Assembly (NCBI RefSeq): GCF_030056575.1
Contig: NZ_JASHHX010000011.1
Location: 62,001 to 126,000, forward strand
Length of the DNA stretch: 64,000 nt
DNA from: Rhodoblastus sp. 17X3
GTDB taxonomy: Bacteria > Pseudomonadota > Alphaproteobacteria > Rhizobiales > Beijerinckiaceae
Reading direction: 5' to 3'
The translations under genes were made by a program, and so were the position numbers. Numbering within the stretch: position 1 is the first letter of the stretch; every line of letters begins with the position of its first letter. Below are positions 34,510-44,312 of the stretch, one piece after another. A model generated the notes under the pieces. It made no database searches. It had not been told where the DNA came from and was given only the letters and a program-made list of their open reading frames with translations.

Positions 34510-36056
34510 CCGCCCGGACGCCCAAGCAGACGCGTATGCGGCCGGAAAGACCCGATGCGATGGCCGCATCTCCCTCCAGCCGTGCGAGACGAGGACAAAG
34601 CCCGGCTTTCGTCAGTTTTGCCGGCGCCTTCCGACATTCCAGCACCAAGCTCGACCTGACGATGGGGCCGACCGAGAAACTCATTCTCAGCGCCCTGTTC
34701 GTCGCGATCTACATCGCCTACGCCTCCCTTGGCCGCGACGTCATCTTCAACAAAACCTATGTCCAGCGCGGCGCCGAGGTGAGCGACCCCATTGGCGCGG
34801 CGCTGCCCTATGTGCGCCTGCTGGTCTGCATGCTGGTCATGGCCGGGCTGGGGCTGCGCATGGGCTTCGGATGGCTGGTCGGCCGCATCCCGGCGCTTTT
34901 CGCCCCTTTCGCCCTGCTCGCGCTCGCCTCGGCCGCCTGGTCGACTGAAACCCGCACCGTCCTGATCTCGGCGAGCGGCTTGCTGTTCCTCTGGATGGCC
35001 TTGCCGGCCCTGTCCCTGCGCCTCGGCATCGTCCAGGTCACGCGGCTCACCCTGCTGATCATCGCCTGGGTGCTGATTTTCAGCCTCCTGCTCGCCGTCT
35101 TCGCGCCGAGCATCGGCATTCACACCGGCACCGAAGCCTATCAGTCCAGCCATGCCGGCCGCTGGCGCGGGATTTTCGCGCATAAGAATGCGCTGGGCTT
35201 CTGGGCCTCGTTCGGATCGGTCCTGCTGTTTTCGGGCCGAGGGCTGTTCACCGGCTATGAAAAATGGGTCGCGACATTGGGCGGCCTTGCCGGCATCGTC
35301 TGCCTCATCTTCGCCAAAAGCTCGACGTCCATCGTCATCGCCTTTTTCCTCGTCGTCGCGGTCGGCATCATCCACCTCCTGAAAGTGTTCTCGCCGACAC
35401 TTGTCATGCTGATCTCCATTTTCTGCGCAGCCTTGTTCGGCGCCATCTTCTATGTGGGGGCCGATACGATTTTCGCCCTGCTCGAACGCGACGCCACATT
35501 GACCGGACGCACCGAGCTCTGGGGCCTGGCCGTCGATTTCATCCAGCAACGTCCCTGGCTTGGCGGCGGCTACCAAAATCTCGGCGGGCAGGAATTCCGC
35601 GACTACACCTTCAAGATGGCGAACGAGGAGCTTGGCCCCGAAAACGGCTATCTCGGAATCTGGCTCGACCTCGGCATTTTCGGCCTGATCTTCTTCCTGA
35701 TCCCGCTGTTCTTCGGCATACGAAACGCGGCCAACTGGATTCCGCACGTCGCCGGCAAGGAGCGGCTGGCGCTGGAAACCATGTTCCTGATCGTCATCGC
35801 CACCTCCATCCAGTCGATGGTCGACGCGACCGCCCTGATCGCGACGGGTTATGACGGCGTCATCGCCTTCTCTGCCTTTTTCATGTTCATGGCGATCCAG
35901 AAATCGCCGCTCGACGTCGCTCGCGCCGAGGCGAAACTGGCCAAGAGCTGGAAGAAAAAGCGCGAGCGTCTCGCGCTGGATCGCGAGCATGGCCGCAGAT
36001 TGGCGCTGGACCCGCCAGCATCAGACCGGAGTTCAGGCGACGCCTTTCCGGGATGA
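34506..36056 (+). CDS. O-antigen ligase/polymerase family protein (ExoQ-like Wzy candidate)
   Basis: The 516-residue product has about ten to twelve membrane helices and a large periplasmic loop. The segment GRWRGIFAHKNALGFWASFGSVLLF matches ExoQ-like EPS polymerases (HKN-LG motif), and GRTELWGLAVDFIQQRPWLGGGYQNL matches the O-antigen ligase family. As no other candidate is in the locus, it probably polymerises the repeat units in the periplasm. The ATG at 34506 overlaps the heparinase stop. The first 60 residues are basic and cytoplasmic; the C-terminus is a charged tail. Confidence 0.8.
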   Translation: MTARTPKQTRMRPERPDAMAASPSSRARRGQSPAFVSFAGAFRHSSTKLDLTMGPTEKLILSALFVAIYIAYASLGRDVIFNKTYVQRGAEVSDPIGAALPYVRLLVCMLVMAGLGLRMGFGWLVGRIPALFAPFALLALASAAWSTETRTVLISASGLLFLWMALPALSLRLGIVQVTRLTLLIIAWVLIFSLLLAVFAPSIGIHTGTEAYQSSHAGRWRGIFAHKNALGFWASFGSVLLFSGRGLFTGYEKWVATLGGLAGIVCLIFAKSSTSIVIAFFLVVAVGIIHLLKVFSPTLVMLISIFCAALFGAIFYVGADTIFALLERDATLTGRTELWGLAVDFIQQRPWLGGGYQNLGGQEFRDYTFKMANEELGPENGYLGIWLDLGIFGLIFFLIPLFFGIRNAANWIPHVAGKERLALETMFLIVIATSIQSMVDATALIATGYDGVIAFSAFFMFMAIQKSPLDVARAEAKLAKSWKKKRERLALDREHGRRLALDPPASDRSSGDAFPG

Positions 36057-36163
36057 ATGAGAGCAATCAGAATCGATGCGCGATCGTTCGGGGTCCTTCC
36101 GGAACGCCGCGTCGACCGGACGGACGCCGACCCGACGCGGACTCGATCAAGAAAGCAGTCTGA

Positions 36164-37330
36164 ATGACCACCGACATTTACGACGAAAAGGCAAAGACAG
36201 GCAGCGATGCGGCCCTTGAGGCGGCTCCTCTCCGCGCCTCGACGATTCCTGCGCTTGCGCGCGGCGAATTGCCGGGCCTTGACGGACTTCGCGCCATTTC
36301 CGTCCTGCTCGTCATGTTTTCCCATTATGGCTATGGGAAAATCGTCCCCGGCGCGCTCGGCGTCACCACCTTCTTCTTTCTCAGCGGCTTCCTCATCACC
36401 ACCCTGATGATGCGCGAAGTCGCCCGAACCGGCCATCTTGCGATCGGCGCCTTCCTGATGCGCCGCATCTTGCGTCTCGCGCCGGAATTGCTCGGCCTCA
36501 TCGTCGTCTCGGGCCTTGCCGGGGCGCTTTACATCGGCCTGCCGCGTCCGGCGGACCTGTTCGGCGCTGTTTTTTATGTCACCAATTATCTGGAGATCTT
36601 CGCCCTCTCCGGCTATTTTTCGCCGGACATCCGCTGGCCGCATCTCTGGTCGCTGGCGGTCGAGCAGCATTTCTATCTGCTCTACCCGCTGCTGGTCGTC
36701 TCGACCATTCGCAGCGAAAGGAAATTCATGGCGGCCCTGACGATGGTCTGTCTCGCGGCGCTGCTCTGGCGCTGCTTCGTGATGCTGCGCTTCAACGACG
36801 CGCAATATGCCTATATCGCGACCGAGACCCGGCTCGACTCCATCGCCTATGGCTGTCTGGCCGCATTCCTGATGTGGACGCATGGCGCTTCCGTCGCGGC
36901 ATGGCTGCGGGGCCGGAACCTGGCGCTGGTCGTGCTCGGCCTCGGCCTGATCGGGCTGACGCTCGCCCTGCGCCAGCACCAGCTGTTTCGGGAAACCCTG
37001 CGTTATTCCCTTCAGGGCGTGGGCCTGATGATTTTCTCCGCGGGACTGTTCCTGCCACCAGGGGCGAATGTCATCCTGAGCGCCCTGGACTGGCGGCCAA
37101 TGCGCTGGATGGGCCGCATGTCCTATGCGGCCTATCTCTGGCACCTCGACGTGCTGAAATTCATGGAATGGTCGTTCCCGTCAGCGGCGGAGACAGCGGG
37201 AACATGGCGGGGCGCTGGTTTTGCGATCGCGGCCGCAGCGGCGACCTTTCTGGTCGCGTGGCTGTCGCATGTCGCCATTTACAATCCCGCCGTTCGTTGG
37301 CGCAAGCGCTTCGGCTCTCACGCCAATTGA
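36164..37330 (+). CDS. Acyltransferase 3 family membrane protein
   Basis: The 388-residue product has about ten helices with the family opening LPGLDGLRAISVLLVMFSHYG, followed by VTTFFFLSGFLITTLMMRE and the RRILRLAPELL segment. It ends near YAAYLWHLDVLKFMEW, the usual late HxxD-like motif region. Members transfer acetyl or succinyl groups to extracellular polysaccharide. It is 107 nt after the polymerase gene; no promoter is obvious. Confidence 0.87.
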   Translation: MTTDIYDEKAKTGSDAALEAAPLRASTIPALARGELPGLDGLRAISVLLVMFSHYGYGKIVPGALGVTTFFFLSGFLITTLMMREVARTGHLAIGAFLMRRILRLAPELLGLIVVSGLAGALYIGLPRPADLFGAVFYVTNYLEIFALSGYFSPDIRWPHLWSLAVEQHFYLLYPLLVVSTIRSERKFMAALTMVCLAALLWRCFVMLRFNDAQYAYIATETRLDSIAYGCLAAFLMWTHGASVAAWLRGRNLALVVLGLGLIGLTLALRQHQLFRETLRYSLQGVGLMIFSAGLFLPPGANVILSALDWRPMRWMGRMSYAAYLWHLDVLKFMEWSFPSAAETAGTWRGAGFAIAAAAATFLVAWLSHVAIYNPAVRWRKRFGSHAN

Positions 37331-37442
37331 CGTCGCGCCCTGCTCGATCCCCCTTCGAAAACGCCGAACGCCGCCAAGATCGCGTGGATTGGAAGCGGCC
37401 CGCTCTGTTAAATCCGGCTGCCGCCGCGCTTGAGGACTTTTG

Positions 37443-38582
37443 ATGCAAGTACAGGGTTCCGCCGACCATTCCGATCGAAAAAAGATCCTGTTCTTTTGCA
37501 GCGGGCTGCCGATGGGCGGCGCCGAAACCCACATGGTGCAATTGCGCGAGGGATTGGCGCAACGTGGCCAGCCGTCGGACCTTCTCCTGCATGGCCTGAA
37601 GCGCTCGGAAGCCATGATGCGGGCTCCCGGCGCACAAAATCCCATCTTCCTCGACATCAAGGGCATGTCGGAAATCGGCGGCTGGTTCAAGACCTGGCGG
37701 GCGCTGCGGCGGCTGCAGCCGGACCTGATCGTCGCGGTCAACCAGACACCCCTGATCATCGGCATCATCTGTCGCTGGTTCTTCGCCACCAAGGCCAAGA
37801 TTGTCTGCATTTTCCACACGATGGAAATGCAGAAGCGCGAGCAGCACCTGATCTCGACCTTCCGCCGCCTGTCGCCCTTCTGCGACGCCATCGTCTATGT
37901 GAGCCGGAACCAGAAGCGCATGTGGAGCGAACGCGGCATCGCCGCGCGCGCGACCGAAGTCGTTTACAACGGTGTGGATTCCAGCAAGGGCGGCCCGCCG
38001 CCCGACGCGCGGCGGACCATCCGCGCATCACTGAAGATCGGCGATGAGGATTATGTCGTCGGCGTCGTCGCGACCTTCCGCGACGAGAAAAATCAAGCCC
38101 AGATCGTCGAGGCCGCCGCGGACCTGCGGGCGCGCGGCGTTCCGGTCAAGGTCATCCTCGTCGGCGGCGGACAGAATTTCGCCGCCGTCCAGGCGAAAGT
38201 GCGGGAGCTCGATCTCGAGGACAGGGTGTTCATGGTCGGCGAGCAAACCGACCCCAGGCCGTTCATGGCGGCCTGCGACGTTGGCGTTCTCTGCAGCCTG
38301 ATGGAGACCTTCCCCATCGCGGCGATTGAATTCCTGTCCTGCGGCCGCCCCATGATCGCCTCCGACGTCGGCGGCGTCAGCGAAATCGTCGAACATGGCC
38401 ACAACGGATTGCTCTATGAAGTCGGCCGGCGCGACCAGCTCGCGGATCGTATTGCTGAACTGGCTCAGGACGAGCGCCGCGCGGCGCTGACCGCCAATGC
38501 CCGCTCCTCCATCGAGAGGTTTTCGCTCGACGGCATGATTGATCAATATGATCGGCTCTTCCAGCGCGTTCTGGCGAATTGA
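37443..38582 (+). CDS. Glycosyltransferase family 4 protein (paralogue group A)
   Basis: The 379-residue product shows ILFFCSGLPMGGAETHMVQL at the N-terminus, then GVVATFRDEKNQAQIVEAAADLR and METFPIAAIEFLSCGRPMIASDVGG, with the GT4 glutamate pair. It resembles the products at 48024-49163 and 53123-54298 along most of its length, including the shared NQTP and HSTEMQ/HTMEMQ stretches, so the three probably arose by duplication. It is a cytoplasmic sugar transferase. ATG 37443 is preferred over the TTG just before it. Confidence 0.87.
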   Translation: MQVQGSADHSDRKKILFFCSGLPMGGAETHMVQLREGLAQRGQPSDLLLHGLKRSEAMMRAPGAQNPIFLDIKGMSEIGGWFKTWRALRRLQPDLIVAVNQTPLIIGIICRWFFATKAKIVCIFHTMEMQKREQHLISTFRRLSPFCDAIVYVSRNQKRMWSERGIAARATEVVYNGVDSSKGGPPPDARRTIRASLKIGDEDYVVGVVATFRDEKNQAQIVEAAADLRARGVPVKVILVGGGQNFAAVQAKVRELDLEDRVFMVGEQTDPRPFMAACDVGVLCSLMETFPIAAIEFLSCGRPMIASDVGGVSEIVEHGHNGLLYEVGRRDQLADRIAELAQDERRAALTANARSSIERFSLDGMIDQYDRLFQRVLAN

Positions 38583-38599
38583 AGCCATAGGCCGGGCGA

Positions 38600-38620
38600 A
38601 CGGGCCCGTAAGAGGCCCGT
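38600..38620. terminator. Inverted repeat between convergent genes (possible bidirectional terminator)
   Basis: ACGGGCC at 38600-38606 pairs with GGCCCGT at 38614-38620 around a 7-nt loop. It sits between the stop codons of the glycosyltransferase (+) and the BY-kinase gene (-), where a terminator is expected. No T-run follows on either strand, so termination is a guess from position. Confidence 0.35.
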
Positions 38621-38638
38621 CTCCAGCCTGACGGCGCG

Positions 38639-40885
38639 CTAGTTCTCGTCGACGTAATAGCTTCCGTAATAGCGGCCCTTATAGGCTTCGAAGCGCTTGA
38701 GTTCAGCCGGGTCGGCCTTGTTCAGCACGCCGCCGACGACCTTCTGCCGCAAGATGTCCGCCCCTTCGAGCGCGTCGCGCACGACGTCGCGCGTGGTGAC
38801 GCCCCACTCGATCACGAAGACGAACTGATCGACCCGATGCGCGAAAGCCTTGGCGTCGACGACAGGGACGACCGGCGGCAGATCGATATAGATATAATCA
38901 TAGTTCTGACGCGCTTGATCCAGCAATTGCACCATCGCGCCGGAGTTCAGCAGCGCCACGATATTGCTTTCGCGCACGCGGACGATCGAGGGCAGGAATT
39001 CGAGCCCGCTCTCTTCGTCCCTCAAAAGGGCGCCCGCCAGTGGAATCGCGCCCTGCAGGACCTCGACAGAACCGATTTGCGCCTGCGGCGCCAAAGTGCG
39101 TGTAAGCGAAGGATTGTGAAGGTCGCCGTCGATCAGCAGGGTGCGGGTTCCCATTTTCGCGGTCATCAGCGCCATATTGGCCGAGAAGGTCGTCTTGCCT
39201 TCCTTCGGCACCGAGGACACGATGCCGACCACGACCGCCCCGCCCTGCTCCTTGTTGCTGTCGATCGTCACCTTCACATTTCTCAACGTCTCGGTGAAAC
39301 GGGAGAATGGCGCGTTCACGGAATGCCGCACGAAGGCGTTGTTGCCGCCCAACTGGCCTGGCCGGCCCAGCGCCGTGCGCTTCTTGTTCGTTTCGAGCGC
39401 GAGATTTGGCAAGATGCCAAGGCAGTCGAAGCCGGCATAATTGATGACGTCGTCGCCCAGGCGGAAGTTGTTGCCGAGGAACTCGCGGACTAGAGCGAAG
39501 AAAAAGCCCAGGAAGGCGCCGGCGAAAACGCCCAGCGGAAGAACGATGATCGCCTTGGGCCAGTTCGGTTTGTCTGGCGGGAACGGCGCGGTCACGACGC
39601 GCGCGTCGGAAACCGGGAAGCTCTGTTGCTTCACCGCCACTTCGAACTGCTGGAAGAAGGTGTCGTAGATGCTGCGATAGGTTTGCGCGGAGCTTTCCAG
39701 ATCGCGCAATTGCACCTGCGACTCGCCTGTACGCGCCTGCTGGGCCACCAGCTTGTCCAGATTTTCCTGCGTTCCACGTTCGCGCGCCAGCGCGATCTCA
39801 TATTCGCTGCGCGCGCTCTCGCCGATCCGGTCGAGTTCGGCTTCGATGGTGCGCTTGATTTGCTCCTTCTGCTTTTCGAGATTCTGCACGGCGCCGTGGG
39901 CCTGGCCGTATTTGGTGATGAGTTCGGCCTGCTTGTTCTCGTAATCCAGATATTGCGCGCGCAGGCGCGTGATGATGTCGCTGCGCAAGGCGTCGGAGAC
40001 GGAGCCGTTGACGATGTCGCCGCGGTTGAGCGCATTGAGACGCTCCAGACGCGCCTTGGCTTCGGCCGTGGCGGCGCGGGCGACGCCGAGTTGGCTGTTG
40101 ACGTCGGCAAGCTGCTGCTCATTCATCAAGCCATGGCCGGTCTCGACGATATTGTGCTGCGCCTTGTACTGAAGCAGCTTGCGATCGGCGATCGAAGCCT
40201 GATCGCGCAATTCCCGGATGCGCTCCTGCATCCAGCTGGTCGCCTTTTGCGTCGCCTGAAACTTGGCGCTCATCTCGCTTTCGACATAGGCGTCGGCGAT
40301 CGCCTGCGCGCCAGCCGCGGCGGCTTCCGGCGAACGCGCCCAATAGCTGGCCTCGATCACATAGGTCAGGCCGATACGCTTGACCTTGAGCCGCAAAAGC
40401 AAGGCTTCCGCGGCGGCGTGCTGGATCTCTTCCCTGGTTGGCGGCGGCGAGGACGCACCGAAGGAAAGAGCGCTTACGATCCGCTGGACGAGGCCGGGGC
40501 CTTCATCCTCGGACGCGCCGCCGCCCGCCTTCGCGCGCTCCTCCAGAAGGCGCACGGCGGTCAATGCGACGCTTTCCGACTTGAGGATTTCGACCTGGCT
40601 TTCGATGATGCCCGGGTCTGGCGGGCCGCTCATCGAAATTTCCTGCTTGCCCAGAGACTGCGCCTGTCGCGGATCGATATAGATCAGGAAGCTCGCCGAA
40701 TATTTCGGTTGAGCGAGAAAGAGATAGAGAATGGCGAACACGAAGCAGATCGCCACGCCGGTCAGGATCGTCGGCCATTGCCGGTAAACGATGCGCAGCA
40801 GTCCCAGCGCATCGAGTTGCGGGACGAAACGGCTATCGCTCGACCTTTCGGATGACGATACGGATGAGTTAGTGACCTGGAGCAT
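38639..40885 (-). CDS. Polysaccharide co-polymerase / BY-kinase (Wzc-like)
   Basis: The 748-residue product has two parts. The Wzz-like N-terminal part has helices near residues 35-55 and about 430-455 around a periplasmic coiled coil. The C-terminal BY-kinase has Walker A SSVPKEGKTT (about residue 560), Walker A' LLIDGDLHNP, Walker B DYIYIDLPPV and a tyrosine cluster YKGRYYGSYYVDEN at the end. Such proteins control chain length and export of EPS, and the tyrosines are autophosphorylated. It follows two genes of the export operon on the minus strand, with a 61-nt gap. Confidence 0.92.
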   Translation of the reverse strand: MLQVTNSSVSSSERSSDSRFVPQLDALGLLRIVYRQWPTILTGVAICFVFAILYLFLAQPKYSASFLIYIDPRQAQSLGKQEISMSGPPDPGIIESQVEILKSESVALTAVRLLEERAKAGGGASEDEGPGLVQRIVSALSFGASSPPPTREEIQHAAAEALLLRLKVKRIGLTYVIEASYWARSPEAAAAGAQAIADAYVESEMSAKFQATQKATSWMQERIRELRDQASIADRKLLQYKAQHNIVETGHGLMNEQQLADVNSQLGVARAATAEAKARLERLNALNRGDIVNGSVSDALRSDIITRLRAQYLDYENKQAELITKYGQAHGAVQNLEKQKEQIKRTIEAELDRIGESARSEYEIALARERGTQENLDKLVAQQARTGESQVQLRDLESSAQTYRSIYDTFFQQFEVAVKQQSFPVSDARVVTAPFPPDKPNWPKAIIVLPLGVFAGAFLGFFFALVREFLGNNFRLGDDVINYAGFDCLGILPNLALETNKKRTALGRPGQLGGNNAFVRHSVNAPFSRFTETLRNVKVTIDSNKEQGGAVVVGIVSSVPKEGKTTFSANMALMTAKMGTRTLLIDGDLHNPSLTRTLAPQAQIGSVEVLQGAIPLAGALLRDEESGLEFLPSIVRVRESNIVALLNSGAMVQLLDQARQNYDYIYIDLPPVVPVVDAKAFAHRVDQFVFVIEWGVTTRDVVRDALEGADILRQKVVGGVLNKADPAELKRFEAYKGRYYGSYYVDEN

Positions 40886-40946
40886 CAGCTTCGGCTTTCC
40901 TGGGCTTCAACCGGACGGCGTTGTCCGACGTCCGGCGAAAACGGGT

Positions 40947-41558
40947 TCAGCGTAGTTTCAGAGGGTTGAGCGGTTCAAACGGATTGCTGAGCGAAGGCGG
41001 CCTGCCGTCCGATCCGGGCGAAATCGACAAGAATTTTCTGGATCGATCGGCCTCCGCGCCGGCGCCCGAGGGCGGCGGGGGATCCCGATCCGGCAGCGCA
41101 TCAAAAAAGGCCCTCCGCAATCCAGGATCGACGGCGCGCCCGACCTGCTCGACGATCAGGCGGCTCACCGTCGGATTGACGGCGCGGCAGTCCGTGGCGG
41201 CGCGCGCGAGCCCCCTGGCGATCGACCTGCGCTGGTCCTCGCGCGCCGACGCCGCCAGCTTGACGACCGCCGCGACGGCGGGCGCGCCCTCCAACGCATA
41301 TTTGCGGATTTTTGCGGTCAATTCCTCAGGATCCCTCAGCAAGGGATCCTGAAGCAGACTGTATGGCCGGTCTATGAATTGCTGAACGGCAAGCGGGCTC
41401 ATGGCGCCGTCGCATGGCGTGTCCGCCCGCGCGGCCGCCGGAACGAGGGCAAAGCCAAGCGCCAGCAGGATCTCGGCTGGCGCGCCTCCGAAAGGCTTTC
41501 GCGACCGGACGAACTGACGCAAACACACACTCCCTTTGTTCCGGCTTTCGAGATCCAT
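40947..41558 (-). CDS. Exported hypothetical protein of the EPS export operon
   Basis: The 203-residue product has a hydrophobic segment EILLALGFALVPAAARA followed by ADTPCDG, so a cleaved signal peptide is likely, though the n-region is long. The mature protein is helical with two cysteines (CDG and DCRA) and a Pro/Ser-rich end. I do not recognise a family. Its ATG overlaps the export lipoprotein stop by one base (TGATG), and the BY-kinase follows. A periplasmic partner of the export complex is a guess. Confidence 0.6.
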   Translation of the reverse strand: MDLESRNKGSVCLRQFVRSRKPFGGAPAEILLALGFALVPAAARADTPCDGAMSPLAVQQFIDRPYSLLQDPLLRDPEELTAKIRKYALEGAPAVAAVVKLAASAREDQRRSIARGLARAATDCRAVNPTVSRLIVEQVGRAVDPGLRRAFFDALPDRDPPPPSGAGAEADRSRKFLSISPGSDGRPPSLSNPFEPLNPLKLR

Positions 41559-42775
41559 CAATGGAGGTTCTGCGCCGAATAGGCGGCCTGATAGAAAATA
41601 TTCGTGCCCAGGCCGATGAAGGCGAGCAGTTTGGTCGCGTCGGCCATCGGCGCATCGGTCGCCAGGATCATGTCCTGGCCGCGCATCTGCATCTGGTTCA
41701 TTTCGAAGAAGCCGTCCGAGGAACTCAGATCGACCGCATAAACGGTCGGAACGAGATCCGACGGATAGCCAGCCGTATCGACGTTCATCTGAGCCAGAAC
41801 GTCGCGACGTTCGAGCCGCAGCAGGAATACCGACTTGGCGTCGGCGCGCGCCTGATCGAGGCCGCCCGCCCGCGACAAGCCTTCAGCCAGCGTCATGTTC
41901 TCGGATTCGAAAGGAAAGCGCCGCGAATAGCCGACGCCCTGCTGAACCTGCACCGTCGAGCCGAAGGCCATGAAGACCTTGGGCCGGTAGGTCAGCTCGA
42001 TGGTGTCGCCGGCCTCGAGATTGATGTTCCGCGACGGATTCTTGATGACGGAGCTGAGCAGAACCTTGCCGACAGAGCCGCGGCGCTGAACTGTGACGAC
42101 CGTCTCGAACGGAAGCCGCTTGGCGCCGCCAGCGCGCGCAATGGCGTCGAGCAGCCTGATGCCGCCGGGATCGAGGAAAAAGCGCGTCGGACCGCTGACC
42201 TCGCCGAGAACGCTGATCGCGCTGCTCCGGCGCTCCACCATGCTGACGACGACCTGCGGCTCGATGGCCCGGCCATTGAGCCGTTTGGCGATCATCCGCG
42301 ACGCTTCGTCCGGGGTCATTCCGGCGATGCGAACGGGGCCGATGAAAGGAATGTTGATATTGCCGCTCGAGTCGACCTGCTGGTTCGGAATGGGCGTGTA
42401 ATTGCCCTGGCGCTGAGTCGAATCCGCCGGCAGGAACAGCCCGCCCGACTGGGCTTCGAACACCGTGACCGAGAGGACGTCGCCTACGCCGATCGCCACT
42501 TTGGAATTGCCGGAGCCCTTCCCGAAGAATCGTCCCAGCCCCTCGCTTTCATCCACCGCATTGACGACCTGGACATTGGCCGGATTGAGCCCCACCAGGA
42601 CATAGGGCGGCTTCGCCGCCGGCTCGGGGGCCTTGCCCTGTGCGTAAAAGCGGACGGAATCGGCGCTCGGCCCATCCTTGGGGACGAGCGGCGCGACTGC
42701 CGAACACGCCGAAAGCGCGAAGACGAGTCCGCCAAGGATCACTCTGTCGAACCAATAGGCCCATCGGAAATTCAT
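41558..42775 (-). CDS. Outer-membrane polysaccharide export lipoprotein (Wza/OPX family)
   Basis: The 405-residue product opens with a lipoprotein signal and lipobox LSAC (C24). It has the polysaccharide export domain (GVGDVLSVTVFEAQSGGLF, then INIPFIGPVRIAGMTPDEASRMI) and SLBB domains (VLGEVSGPTRFFLDPGGIRLLDAIARAGG). OPX proteins form the outer-membrane exit for Wzy-dependent EPS. I placed the start at ATG 42775 because it gives the lipoprotein signal; upstream is open to 43009 but unlikely to be coding. Confidence 0.9.
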   Translation of the reverse strand: MNFRWAYWFDRVILGGLVFALSACSAVAPLVPKDGPSADSVRFYAQGKAPEPAAKPPYVLVGLNPANVQVVNAVDESEGLGRFFGKGSGNSKVAIGVGDVLSVTVFEAQSGGLFLPADSTQRQGNYTPIPNQQVDSSGNINIPFIGPVRIAGMTPDEASRMIAKRLNGRAIEPQVVVSMVERRSSAISVLGEVSGPTRFFLDPGGIRLLDAIARAGGAKRLPFETVVTVQRRGSVGKVLLSSVIKNPSRNINLEAGDTIELTYRPKVFMAFGSTVQVQQGVGYSRRFPFESENMTLAEGLSRAGGLDQARADAKSVFLLRLERRDVLAQMNVDTAGYPSDLVPTVYAVDLSSSDGFFEMNQMQMRGQDMILATDAPMADATKLLAFIGLGTNIFYQAAYSAQNLH

Positions 42776-43010
42776 CTGGTCTCGCAACTTCGCTGTTACT
42801 GCTCGTGAGTTCGGTTCAGGCGCCGCGGGAGCCAACATCAACCGCGCTTCGGTGGAGATGTTAACAATTTGCTGCGCTGCGGTATCTTTGCCATATTGCG
42901 CCGCAAGCCGGTAGCCCCGAATTGCGTAAGTTCTTGAAATTGGCCGACCGAAGACCGGCCCGCGCGCGCAGGAGGCAGGAAAGTCCACGGGGCGCGACGT
43001 CTCCCGCATC

Positions 43011-44267
43011 TCATACGTCCTGCAAGACCTGCTCGGGCGCGGCTTTCGCCCCGGTTGTCAGATAGGCCTGAAGGAGGGGCGCCTTCTGCCGCCGCCAGGA
43101 CAGTTCCTCGACGACGCGACGCCGCCCGAATTGACCCATTTCGTTGCGCAGGTTTTCGTCGGCGAGCAAGGCGACGATCTTGTCGGCGAAGTCGATCGGA
43201 TCGTTTTTCGCCGCGTAAAGCGACGCCTGTTGCGCGGAATAACGGCCTTCCTTGACGTCAAACTGAACAATCGGTTTGCTGAAGGCCATGTATTCCATGA
43301 TCTTGTTCATGGTCGACAGATCGTTCATCGGGTTGACGCGGTCGGGATTGACGCAAACGTCCGCCGTCGAGAGCAGCTCGAACAGTTCCGCGTCGGGGAT
43401 GCGGCCGCGGAATTCAACGTAATCGTCGACCTTCAGCGCCTTGCTCAGCGCCTTCAAGGCCTCCAGGCTGGGGCCGGAGCCCGCCAGCGTGAACTGGATG
43501 TCGGTTCGGCCGAGATCGAACACAATGTGGCGCACAGATTCCAGAAGCAGGTCGATGCCTTCCTGGTCGCCCATCACGCCGACATAGCCGACGAGATAAT
43601 CGCGACCGCGCTTGCAAGCGGGATTCGGCGGCGTCGGCTTGATCTTTTCGATATCGGGGCCCGACCTGACGACGAAGACCTTCTCCGGCGCCATCTTGCC
43701 GCGCTCGATCGCGATCGAGCGATAGCTCTGGTTGGTGGCGATTGACACATCCGCTGTCATGAACGTCAGGCGCTCGACAAGCCGCAGCAGCCGCCAGAAG
43801 AAATCCCGGCGCCCGAATTTCGCTTCATAGAGCTCGGGATTGATGTCGTGATGATCGAAGATGAATTTCCGGCCCAGCAATTTGAACGGGAGGGCGACCA
43901 GAAAAATCAGGTCCGGCGGATTGCAGCCCTGGATGACGTCGAAACCGCGCTTGAAGAAGATCTTCCAGGCGAGACGGGTCTCCGCGGCGAGGGCGGCGAG
44001 ATATTCCCGCAGATAGCCCCCGGCGGAGTCGGCCTCGACAGGCAAGGGGTGCCGATGGATGTGAATGCCCTCGATCACCTCTTCGGCCGCTTCATAGCCC
44101 TTGCCGGTCGGGCAAATGATCGACACTTCCGCGCCCGCCTCTTTCAGCGTGCGCGCCTCAAGCCAGACGCGCCGGTCGAAGGGCAGCGGAAGATTCTCGA
44201 CGATGATCAGGATCTTTCGTCCCGCGAGAACCCCCGACCGGATCTGTTCGACGGATGCGCTGCTCAT
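43011..44267 (-). CDS. Glycosyltransferase family 4 protein
   Basis: The 418-residue product has the GT-B pattern: ILIIVENLPLPFDRRVWLEA at the N-terminus (a form common in EPS GT4 enzymes), IFDHHDINPELYEAKFGRRDFFWR, and a donor half with YVGVMGDQEGIDLL and PDRVNPMNDLSTMNKIMEYMAFSKPIVQFD. The LPLPFDRRVW motif is typical of WcaL/GumH-related transferases. ATG 44267 follows GGAAGAGAG. It lies 45 nt after the dehydrogenase gene and 235 nt before the export lipoprotein start. Confidence 0.88.
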   Translation of the reverse strand: MSSASVEQIRSGVLAGRKILIIVENLPLPFDRRVWLEARTLKEAGAEVSIICPTGKGYEAAEEVIEGIHIHRHPLPVEADSAGGYLREYLAALAAETRLAWKIFFKRGFDVIQGCNPPDLIFLVALPFKLLGRKFIFDHHDINPELYEAKFGRRDFFWRLLRLVERLTFMTADVSIATNQSYRSIAIERGKMAPEKVFVVRSGPDIEKIKPTPPNPACKRGRDYLVGYVGVMGDQEGIDLLLESVRHIVFDLGRTDIQFTLAGSGPSLEALKALSKALKVDDYVEFRGRIPDAELFELLSTADVCVNPDRVNPMNDLSTMNKIMEYMAFSKPIVQFDVKEGRYSAQQASLYAAKNDPIDFADKIVALLADENLRNEMGQFGRRRVVEELSWRRQKAPLLQAYLTTGAKAAPEQVLQDV

Positions 44268-44312
44268 GATCTCTCTTCCAGAACTTGAGTTGCCGACCAA
44301 GAGTCGTCCCTC

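Noticed and set aside
41414-42808. 464-residue open frame on the + strand over the export lipoprotein gene
   Set aside because: It lies opposite a clear Wza-like coding frame and has no motif or ribosome site that would support it.
42776-43009. 78-residue extension of the export lipoprotein
   Set aside because: It would bury the lipoprotein signal inside the chain; the lipobox at C24 needs the start at 42775.
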